The translations under genes and the position numbers were made by a program. A stretch of DNA of 64,000 nucleotides, taken from positions 35,675,001 through 35,739,000 of the forward strand of contig NC_068560.1 of NCBI RefSeq assembly GCF_022201045.2, written 5' to 3'. Below, piece after piece: positions 36,912 through 47,200 of this stretch. Source of the stretch: Citrus sinensis (taxonomy: Eukaryota; Streptophyta; Magnoliopsida; Sapindales; Rutaceae). Under the pieces are notes generated by a model. The model worked only from the letters and a program-made list of their open reading frames with translations, did not search any database and was not told where the DNA came from. The first letter of the stretch is position 1, and every line of letters begins with the position of its first letter.

Positions 36912-37807
36912 AATAAGAGTCCTGGGGATGGCAATTGTACCCGTAAACCCGTAAATTCGTCCAAACCCACCCGCCAAAACCCGCCCGTTATGGGTAATTT
37001 TACTCATTGCGGACGGGTTTAGTATTATAAATTAAAACCCACACATGGATGCAGGTGGGTTTGGTATTAACCTTATATCCAGTGGATACCCGCATGGATA
37101 TCTACCAAACCCGTAATATTTTTTCCAAATATTTTTAATTTAATTTTAATCTAAAAATATATAAAGAAAATAATGTCATTAATCAAATTACCAAATAGTC
37201 AAAGGCTCAAAGTTGTGTATGTGTGTATGTGACACATCTCTTATTCTAAAGTTATAACCTAAAGAAAACTAAAGGTATTTCCCTTCGAATTAATATTTGA
37301 AAATATTAATCTTAATTATTATTATAGGCATTGTGTTGGATGAGTGCTTATGGTGGTGAATGAAATGAATATATTCTCTTGGAGCTTGTTTTAAATGATA
37401 ATATGAAATGGAATTATTATTTTTATATACTAGTTTGTGTTTTTTAAATAGATTTGTGTAATTTATACTTAAATTTGAGAATTTGTATTGAATTGATGTG
37501 GAAATTTTAATTTTTCAATTACATTATTTAAATATAAAATTGAGTATGTTATATGGAATTTGAGGTTATTATTATAAATTTATATATTAAATATTTGTGA
37601 TTTTAAATACGGAAACCAGTAAAAAATCCACCGGATACCATTGCGGATTTGGTAATTGTTAAAACCCGCTGCGGGTGGGTTTTTTTTTTTAAATTAAAAC
37701 CCGCTGTGGGTTGTGGGTGAGTTTGATAATTTAAATTTTGTGCGAGTTTGTGTTTGATAATGGCAAACCCGCTGCGGGCGGTGCCCATTGCCATCCCTAA
37801 ATAAGAC
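36912..37807. mobile_element. hAT-type element B (880 bp) inside the RALF gene
   Basis: The element spans 36920-37799. Its ends read GGGGATGGCAAT on the left and, in reverse, TAGGGATGGCAAT on the right. The flanking 8-bp duplications are AATAAGAG (36912-36919) and AATAAGAC (37800-37807), seven of eight matching. The left end carries a few extra bases (TCC) before the GGGGATGG. The ends are rich in ACCCGC/GCGGGT units, and the middle is AT-rich without a transposase. It is non-autonomous, and a broken relative lies at 1057-1284. Confidence 0.8.
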
Positions 37808-37860
37808 CTCCCTGAACGAGCTGGGCAAGGAACCCTGTTGGCAGAAAGAGATCCATACGA

Positions 37861-39416
37861 TATGTAATTAGGGGTGGGCATGGGTTGGTTTGGGTTGAAT
37901 TTTAAGTCAACCCAAACCAAACCATAAAAATTTGGATCCAACCCAAACCAACCCAAATATTTTTAACCCAAACCAAACCAAATCATTTGGGTTTGGTTTG
38001 GGTTTGGTTTGAATTTTATTATCAAAATAATTTTTATTTTAATAAAATTTAATTATATCAAAATTATAATAATTATTAATTGTTATTAATTATTAAATTG
38101 ATATTAAAATATAAAAAATATAGTGGATAAAAATTATAAATTTTACAATAACTTAATCCTTAAATTAAAGAATACTAGAAAATCAAAATAAAGTTTAATC
38201 ACAAAAATTATTATTTTTCAATAAATAAGAACGTACACTTTAATAATAAACTTTCACAAACATGACATTAACAATCTAATAATAAATTTTGCCACTTGTT
38301 ATTTATTTAATTATGCAATATTTGTTTTTATTTATCGTTTTGATAGTTTTGCGTTATGTTGTCTACTTATATGTTTAATTTTAGGGAGATTGCCAGTTTC
38401 CCCCCTACAGTAATCAACATATATTATTTTTCCCCCTTCTGCTTTTATAATGGCCAAAAACTCCTCTAATAGTATAAGTTTACAATATTACCCTTATTTT
38501 CAACTACTCTTTTATTTATATTTATTCTAAATTAAATAAATCACATGAATAGAAACTAAATAAAAAATAAAGCATTAAAAATAAGAAATATTTGTTTTGA
38601 TATGAACAAAAAAATTAATAATAAAATTTTTTTATACTTATTTATTTTTTGAAAATTTTCTTATAATAAATATATAAGAAAGTTATTAGTCAAATGATAA
38701 AAAAATTATTATAAGAAAACTTGATTGACAAATAAAAATTTATTATAAGATAAATAATAAAATATTTTACCTATACTTTTTACATTTAATTTTAAAATAT
38801 TACAAAATATTTATTATAAGAAAATGTTCACAAAATAAATAATTACAAGAAAAAATTTTATTATTAATTTTTCTACTCATATCAAAATATATATTTCTTG
38901 TTTTAATACTTAATATGGGCATTACATTCAATTATTAACCAAAAATTAGCCGACATCTAGCATATCGGACCTAGTCCAAGCCGAATTATTATTGATCATT
39001 AGTAGAGTCTCCTGCTCTTTCTATGATGATCTTTCCATGTGGAAGGAATTATTTTTGTAAATAAGAAAAAAAATTGATGTTATTTACAACAATATTTATT
39101 TAATATAAATTTATTTTTACTGTTATTTTCATTTTCTAACTGTTAACAATTAATCATGCCGTAAAAAATTTAATGGTGGTCTTTCACTTATTTGTATTAA
39201 TTTATTTTATTTTCATTTATTTCATTTGAAAATTTAAGTGTTGGGATTTTATCCATAACCCATGAGTAAACCATACCCAAATCATAATGAAATGGTTTTC
39301 TACATAAAACCTACATCTAACCCATTTTAATGATTTATCCAACCCAAACCATTTAATTTGGTTTGAGTTTGGATAAACCCATGGGTTGTGGGTTTATGCC
39401 CACCCCTATATGTAAT
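37861..39416. mobile_element. hAT-type element A (1540 bp) inside the RALF gene
   Basis: The element spans 37869-39408. It has perfect 13-bp terminal inverted repeats, TAGGGGTGGGCAT, and a perfect 8-bp target-site duplication TATGTAAT at 37861-37868 and 39409-39416. These are textbook hAT characters. Both ends are full of AACCCAAACC/GGTTTGGGTT units. The interior is AT-rich, holds no transposase ORF, and has a segment from about 38384 (AGGGAGATTGCCAGTTTCC) that looks like a further nested insertion. Confidence 0.9.
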
Positions 39417-39639
39417 AATGCTTTCCTCTCCTGTACAGAGATCTCCTGGCAATCCCACCATCTTCATCCTGGCGTTCTTCATCATCATCATCATCATCAT
39501 CGTACGCAGACATTGTCCATGATGCCCACCCATGTCCCTCGGTACTCATCAGCGGGAAGCTTGCTTCATCATACCGAGCTTTCACAGTGATGATCATAGA
39601 GACGACAAGGAGCAGCTTTAGAACTAACGAGAATGCCAT

Positions 39640-41029
39640 TGATGATCGATGTGATCAATCTTTATTTGGGTTAGCTTTCAGCATGCAGCTAGCAGGAAAC
39701 GGGGAGTGATGAATTATAATAGTAGAGACTAGAGACTACTACGGGAAGGCAGTGCATGTGGCAGATGAAGGGTTATGACTGATGAATTATGAGATGGTGG
39801 TGATTGCAGACAATAAATTAATCACGTGAAAATTTGAAATTTTTCGCCGACTAGAGCAAGAGAGCAGATGACATCAGTCGCACCTTGTTGCCTAGCTCCC
39901 TTAATTAACTCTGTCCTCCGCACCCTGCCCTGCCTCTTTGTTTCCCCCATTTGTTCATTGTATATAATTAATTGTTTTGTTCACATGTTTTCTTTTCTCC
40001 TTTTTGGGATCTACCGTTTGCCACATGCAATGATGCCCCAATGCAGCGTGATGTGATATGTAAAATTTTGTCTTTCAAGTCTTTTCACTTGGCTATAAAA
40101 CGAGGATAATAGCAACAAACAAACACACGATTTTGTCTTTCGCAATGTGACTGCTTTTCTATTTGATTTACTAAAACTTCTTGGCCAAACTCCTATCTTT
40201 TTATGAAGGTCGAATATTTAAACTTAGGCCTAGTTGGGACTGCTGCTGCGCCTTAATTATTCTCATAAAAGTTTGCCATGCATTTCTAACCGTTGAGATA
40301 TCGTACTCATATGATCAAATGTGACATTGATTGCAATTCAAAAAATAATAATACCAATCATAATCTCTGGAAACTATTTAAATCTTATTTGAGATTGAGA
40401 CGCCGTAACTCGCTGTAGAAAAAAATTATAATTATTAAATAAAAGTTAATAATATGTAGTAAATATAAATTTTAAATAATAATTTTAAAAAAATATTTAA
40501 AATATAATAGATTTTTCATTATATAAGTGAAAGATTATATCAACATAATTTATAAGCTATAACAACTAATATTTACTAAACACTTTAGTACTATAACTTA
40601 AAAACTAAAATTACCTAATCTTAATTTCAAACGCACTTTTAATTAAGGTGATAGAATCCCCTATATTAAATACATGAGAGTTATGCGTAGTTTAAATCTC
40701 AGTCGTGGTTGGGAGGTAATTGACGACTTAAAAAATGAGAGAGAGATTAAAAAAGGTAATAATAATAACTTTAAATTGATTGGCGGGACAGCAATTGGGC
40801 TAGCCAGGCCCCTAGGCCTCACCATGGAGGCCCGGTCCAATATGATTGAGTTAACTTTCTTGAAGGGCCTTTTCAACAAGCAAAAAATATTTTATGGCTA
40901 TCGTAGGAAATTTAGGAAACTTATGAGGAATAAATGTAAAATAGAAGAATCTCTGGCATCGACCATCTCGCCCGTCTCTTAACTGACAGAACTCCATTGC
41001 GCCTATTCCTCTCTAGAATTGTCTTAACG
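39640..41029. other. Spacer upstream of RALF remnant and RING gene
   Basis: The two genes are divergent, so this 1.4 kb holds both promoters. A 102-codon ORF at 40674-40982 shows no known domain and probably lies in the promoter or leader of the RING gene. Nothing else recognised. Confidence 0.4.
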
Positions 41030-44000
41030 ATGGCTCGGCCTCAGCACCATTTCCAGCAAAATTACCAGCAGCCACAACAGCAGTCCAAAAGCTTCAGGTA
41101 TTTATACCTCAAATTTATTTTATTTTTTTTCCAAGACCTTATTATTTTTGTCTGATCATTTAATTTTTTTTTTTACTCCATCAGGAACTTATACGCAATG
41201 GACGGTCAGATTTCGCCACCGGTAGCTTATTACAGCTCGGCCAATAATTTACAGGATCAGTCCCAGCATCCTCCGTACATTCCTCCCTGTATTATTCCTT
41301 TCTCTCTCTGTGATTGTTTTAACTGCTGATAAATCACTGTCAAAATAAATAAATGTATAAGAAGAACTGAGGGCCTGAGACCATATAAAATTCTGTTTCC
41401 TTTGTTTCTCAAGAATTGAAAATGAGAAAAAGAGGATTAAGCTAGTTTGTGGACTTTTTCTTAAGCTAAATTGCTAAATTTGGCTAAATTTCGATTGCGC
41501 GTAATTTATTCTTTTCAAAAATAAATAAATAAATAGATAGGCAGAATTATTTCATCTTCTGAGCCCTGAGCTGCAGAAAATATGAAGTTTCACATTATTT
41601 GTCATTTATTTCTGTCATATTCATAGCAAAAACATATATACAGATTTTTTTTTGTCCTTTAATAAATCGTTTTTCTTAAATTTATTTTTTCATTAACCTA
41701 CTAAACATACATATTATGTATATGTTTTTATTGCAGTTCATGTTGTTGGGTTTGCACCTGGTCCGGTAAATGCAACGGATGGCAGTGATGGGGGAGCTGA
41801 TTTGCAGTGGAACAGTGGTTTAGAACCCAAGAGGAAAAGATTGAAGGAGCAAGATTTTTTGGAGAACAACTCGCAGATATCATCAGTGGATTTCCTGCAA
41901 GCACGACCGGTATCAACAGGATTAGGTTTGTCACTTGACAATACACGAATGGCTTCCTCTGCTGACTCGGCTTTATTATCATTTATTGGTGATGACATCG
42001 ATAGTGAACTACAGCGACAGGATGCTGAGATCGACAGATTCCTCAAAGTTCAGGTGAAGATTCTGGAATTTATTGGTTTCCATGTTTGTTTGAAAAAATT
42101 GTCGCCTTCTTGATTTTTTTGGAACATTTACTTTTCTAGCATGGTTATAGTGATTGAAATGATAATCGGTATCATAATGATTGAATGTTAGCATACATGA
42201 TGTTTTCAGGTGGTGCTTTTGTCGTATTTGTTAAGATACTTATGATAATTGCTTAGTTAGGTTGACAACACAGTTTACCGTGGTTTATGTTGGTTAATGT
42301 CAAGTGTTATGTGAAGACATAACCTAAAAAAAAAAAAAAAAGGTGTTATGTGTACCTAGAAATTTGAAGTGATGCCTTTTGCTTCATTTTTTCTCTTTTG
42401 AGAGAATTTAATTCCCGCCGCACTAGATATGGCGCAATCTGCCTCCCTTCAAAACTTCTCATTTGAAGTTTAGGAGTGTTCTGCATTTAGCCCTTTGACT
42501 GAGTGATCGGATACACTAGATTGTATTGCATATAAGCTGAGAAGGGCCCCCCCCCCCCCCCCCCCCCCCTCCCTCTCCCCAAAAAAAAACCCAATGTTAC
42601 ATTTTTTTGTGGTTCGTTTATAGCCAAAGATGTATATGGTTGAAGAAGGGAACACATATCCCACATATGCTTGATAGGGCTGTCAAGAACGTGTCAAGTA
42701 TGTGATTTTTTGCCTAGATTATGTTGAATGGTTGATTGACACCCATCTGAACTCTGTATACTAACATTTTTACCTAAAAATCTAGCGTTACATTTATTGA
42801 AATATCCAACATTATGAATTCAAATCAACTTAATGAGGTGATTAAGCCATTCTACAGAAGTAGATCTTTTACTAGTTGGAAGCTCCAAATCAACAGTAGG
42901 TGTCAACTCTTGAAGTTTTCAGTATCCTTTACAGTCTTCGTGATGTTGTTGTATGTTTCATATCCTTTTTAATGCAAACTTGTGACAGAACTAAGGTAAA
43001 GAAGAAAGAGGGTATTTTGGTGAGATCAACATTGTCTTTGGCTGTAGGAAGAGTACAAAACTAACTGTCTTTGGCTGTAGTAAGAGTACAAAACTAACTT
43101 TGTAGTTTTCGAAAAAATAATAAAACGGCCATCCAAATAGTGTTATTTAGGGAAATAAAAACCCAGATGGGAGTCCTGTCTCCTGTCTTAGTTGATGAGG
43201 ACTTAATTTTTTGTTGGTTTGAGATATGCGGCTGTTTGCTTTGCTGCTTTTAGAATTTAATTGCATTAAGGTTATTTACAGAAACAGATTTCACATTGCT
43301 TTTATGACTCCTAAGTTAGAGGTGATGGATGATGTTTCCAACCTTTTGCGTTTATCGAAATATCATCTTCAGGACACTGTCTATCGTTTTATTCTTGGTT
43401 TTGCTTACAATGAAGTTTTCTGTTTTGTAACTCTTGCTCTCTATAGCCTCTTGCGTACTTGTTTTCCTGTTTCATAAATTTATATTGTTAAAGGAAATAT
43501 GAACAAGTGATAATCATTGTCACATTGTGTTAAACTTTTTCTCTCATATAGTTGCCTTGTTTTGATATTGTTATATTTAATTGTTTTGCTTTAATTTCTG
43601 TCCTCAGTGTCATTTTATGATTCAGATAAGAGGATTTTGCAATTTGATTGTTCCAAGTTCTAAGTTCTTCATCAATATGATAGGTTGACCGATTGCGGCA
43701 AGCCATTCTAGAGAAGGTTCAGGCTAACCAACTTCAAACCATCTCACTTGTGGAAGAGAAAGTTATTGAGAAACTTCGTGAGAAAGAAGCAGAGGTGGAG
43801 AATATTAACAAGAGGAATCTGGAGCTTGAAGAAAGAATGGAACAATTGAGTGTGGAAGCGGGTGCTTGGCAACAGCGGGCCAGACACAATGAAAATATGA
43901 TCAATGCCCTCAAGGTTAATCTTCAGCATGTATATGCTCAAAGTAGAGACAGTAAAGAAGGGTGTGGTGATAGCGAGGTTGACGATACGGCTTCATGCTG

Positions 44001-44211
44001 CAATGGACGTGCCATTGATTTCCATATTCTCTGCAAAGAAAACAATGATATGAAAGAGCTGATGACCTGTAAGGTTTGTAGAGTGAATGAAGTATCAATG
44101 CTTTTGTTACCTTGTAAGCATCTCTGTCTGTGTAAAGAATGTGAAAGTAAGCTCAGTTTTTGCCCCATGTGCCAGTCATTTAAGTTCATAGGGATGGAGG
44201 TCTATATGTAA
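41030..44211 (+). CDS. BOI-type RING E3 ubiquitin ligase (BOI/BRG family)
   Basis: Four exons: 41030-41097, 41185-41288, 41737-42053 and 43684-44211, with GT-AG borders and a continuous frame of 338 aa. The N-terminus is Gln-rich (HHFQQNYQQPQQQ). The family block LLSFIGDDIDSELQRQDAEIDRFL follows, then a long coiled coil (about residues 160-240). The C-terminal C3HC4 RING runs from CKVC through LLPCKHLCLCKEC to CPMC, near residues 297-331. All zinc ligands are present. Relatives in Arabidopsis (BOI, BRG1-3) attach ubiquitin to proteins such as the MYB factor BOS1 and restrain cell death and gibberellin responses. Substrates here are unknown. Intron 3 is 1630 bp and carries a 23-base C run and a 33-bp tandem duplication. 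Confidence 0.92.
42547..42569. repeat. Poly-C homopolymer in intron 3 of the RING gene
   Basis: Twenty-three C in a row preceded by GGG and followed by TCCCTCTCCCC and nine A. Its exact length is unreliable in most sequencing methods. Confidence 0.7.
43033..43098. repeat. 33-bp tandem duplication in intron 3 of the RING gene
   Basis: The unit TGTCTTTGGCTGTAG followed by GAAGAGTACAAAACTAAC occurs twice back to back at 43033-43065 and 43066-43098, with one base changed. Confidence 0.85.
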
Positions 44212-47200
44212 CAGGATAAATGTGTAAGTTTAAGATTTGATGTTATGCTAATGGTATATTTTGATTGTTGATGATTTTGATGATTGCTTGTTACCTCTTT
44301 ACTTCTTTCTTGGTTGTTACATGCTGTATTTTCAGTGTTTTCTTCAGAATTTCTTGTTTTTTGATTTTCTCTTGTAAGACCCACACAAATTGTGTTTCTA
44401 TTCCAATACCCAGGTTGCAATGGCATGTAGAATTCTTAGGCTCCACACTATTTCTTTTACCTGCAGTTTTGACGCACTGCAAGATGTTTATGTGTCAGTG
44501 CTGGATCAAAGTTGGGGACCTAGGTGGAAGTATATGTTAACTTGTATGGTTTGACATTTATCTTCTAGTTCATTTCTGTTGTGGGGAAAAGGAAATTGTT
44601 TCGGCATCCTAATGGAATATCGTCTTTCTATTTTAACTTTAGGATTTTCACAAATTTCGTTTTGGAATAATAATATACGTTTGAAAGATACAGAAAAAAA
44701 ACAACACTGTTCTACTTTAATTCGTTTTGAAACGACATTGTTCTGCTTTAATTTTTTTTTCTTTGTTCTGATTTCTTCCTTCTCTTCATTTAACCCAACT
44801 ACAGACCCATTGCTTCTTCCTCTTCGTTCTCTTCATCGACCGACAGCCACGTTCGTTTGCAAATCCAACTGCAAATCCTTCAAAACCCAGCTGCCTCTTC
44901 GTTTGCCTCATTCCATTTTCCTTCATCGAACTGAAATACAGGATGCCTACATAGTCTCTTCACTCTTCGTCTTAAGCTTAGCCAGTCCCCATTATTGTTT
45001 CCAACTCCAAACCCATTTTCTGATGCTCCCGTCTCTCTCTCTCTCTCACATAAAGCAGGCTTGCTGCTATCTGAGACTGACTCAATGTCCTCTTCCCCAA
45101 CACTTTTCTTATGGAAGCTCCAAAATTTCTCCTCAGCATCAGATTCCAGTCTACCCAAAGTCACAGCCCTTGAGAACTTAATTAAGATTTGGCAGTCATT
45201 CGCAATCCCTAGTCTATTATTCATTAATCTAGTCTCATTTGGTCAGGATGGTGGTATTTTATTCAAGTTAAAGGACATATTTTGCACTAGTAAGGATATT
45301 CATTTTTCCTTTCCGCACTTGATTTGGGTGCTTAATGCCTAGTGTTGAGGATGAATGATGATAAAAATGAGATTTTGGTCTGGAAGAAACTATGTACAGA
45401 TTTGTCTGCATTTTGTTTTCAATTGCTCTGCATTTTGTGATGAATTGTTGTGCAAGTGACTTATGCAATTTTTGCTGCAATTTGTGCTTTGTTGGTCTGT
45501 AATTTTTGTTGAATTGGTCTGCAATTTGTGTTGAACTGGTCTGCAATTTGTCTTGCAACTGCTCTGCATTTTACAACTCCAATACAAACTACAAGCGGAC
45601 TTATAGGGCTTCAGATTTAAAAGAAAATGCATAAACCTAGGTTTGCTTTCACTGGGCTGAAACGACTTCATTTCATGGAAGCAAAAAGGAATCGAAGAGG
45701 AAGAGGAAGAAAAGCAACAACGTTTTTTCTGTTTTCGCTGTGCTGAAACGACTGCATTTCATGGAAGTAAAAAGTAAAAAAAAAAAAAATCCAAAACGGC
45801 ATTGTTTTGGTTTAATTGGGGGTTGACCTGGGAAAAGTAGCATTTTCCTAATAATAATAATAAAGTACCTTGGAACATTGATTTATTGTTTGTGTATTAT
45901 TAAATGAAAAACAAAACGGGCGCCAAGCAGACTCAAGACTGTAAAAGCTTCCATCAAATCATTCGGTGGGTTCAATTGAACTGGGCTCATCGAGGTTGAA
46001 TGGAGCTAAAACCCAGTGGGCTATTTTCACTATTATACATGTATTACGGCTGTGTATTTTTCATTTTATTTTTTCTGAACACCTGTATCTGTTACATTCA
46101 AAGCAACATTTCAAGCATTTCTAATTGGTGCATGTTTGGTAATGTAACGAGTTATTTAATGGTTAAAAGTGCTCATCTAATTCAAAACGCTTTTTAAAGT
46201 TTTTGGAGTTATTTGATTGTATTTTTAGTAGAATTTTTTAGGATTAAATAAGTAATTTTGTCATTGCTAGAAAAATTTTAAATTTTATTTATTACACACA
46301 TTTTTTAGAGTAGATTTGTGGAGCTTTTTTAAGAGTTAAATTATTTAAGAAATTCTCTTTATCTATTTCATAATCTTATTTTATTTATTTTATGACATAA
46401 CTTTAAAAATTCTGTATACTAAAGTAATTTTATATTTTTTAATAAAAAAAAAACTCTATTTGAATATACTCTATTTAGAAAGTTATACCAAACGGTATAG
46501 AAAATGTGGATGTGCCAGTCAAAATTAATTGACTTTTATTTTTCCCCCCTTTTCTTTGAGAAGAGTAAATATGTAGGAGGAGACTGGTAGATATGAATCT
46601 CAATAATTGCCCGTAATTTTGACAATCAAGCTACTCATCACTACTTTAGCCTGTGTACCTGATCTCTAAAACTGTAGAAAAGGATCTTGTACTTAATTTG
46701 TACCTAATCTGCACTTACAACTTCTTGTTAAATCAAACCTAGAAAAATAATTATTCAGTTTCCGAACTTATTATTAGAAAACCAGTTTATCAACTATGTT
46801 GGTAGTTGAACAAACCGCGACATCTCTTACTCATTCCGTTATTACATGCAAACATTATATATATATTTTTAGCTGAAGCCGAGCCAATTCCGAAAATTGA
46901 GCTTGAGCCTTGAGCCTTGAAAATTATAGCCAGTATTATTAGTTATAATAATTTTGCTTTGAACTTTTTGTCAATTTTCTAGTAACCAATATGTTAGTAG
47001 TAGAAGAAGAAGATAGACTTGGGAAACAAGATGTTGATTTGGGGGTAATGTTATAGTAATTAGTAATTGAGAAAAGAGGGATGGTAGCTTTTCTTTTTAA
47101 GGGGGAGAGAAGATACATCAACTTTTTTCTAATCATGCCTTAGAAAGTGATGACAAAGAGGAAAGTGAATATGCTTCTTCCATGATTATAACTATCTGCC

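Larger units (their letters stand above)
36829..39639 (-). pseudogene. RALF-like peptide gene split by two hAT-type insertions
   Basis: Three coding pieces on the minus strand: 39639-39409, 37868-37800 and 36919-36829. The first gives a signal peptide, an acidic stretch with seven Asp in a row, the RRSL site for subtilase S1P (RRxL), and the first residues of the mature peptide, KHYYI. The second gives SYGSLSANRVPCPARSGRS. The third gives THNC, NPYTRGC and ITHCRR, then TAG at 36829. With each element and one duplication copy set aside, 375 nt remain, exactly 125 codons with no stop or shift. Four cysteines and the YISY motif are those of the RALF family (RALF24/31 type), secreted peptides that bind FERONIA-family receptors. 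As it stands the frame stops at once, because the first element begins with TAG, leaving 77 residues without a mature peptide. The usual ITRCRR end reads ITHCRR here. Confidence 0.9.

Noticed and set aside
37603..37956. 117-codon minus-strand ORF spanning element ends
   Set aside because: It joins TIR sequence of both elements to the middle RALF piece by chance; only SYGSLSANRVPC to GRS belongs to the gene.
40674..40982. 102-codon ORF upstream of the RING gene
   Set aside because: Contains no known domain and runs into the likely leader of the RING gene.
44579..45342. Long overlapping ORFs on both strands (up to 200 codons)
   Set aside because: They lie in a pyrimidine-rich tract where stops are rare in several frames, lack family motifs and overlap one another.
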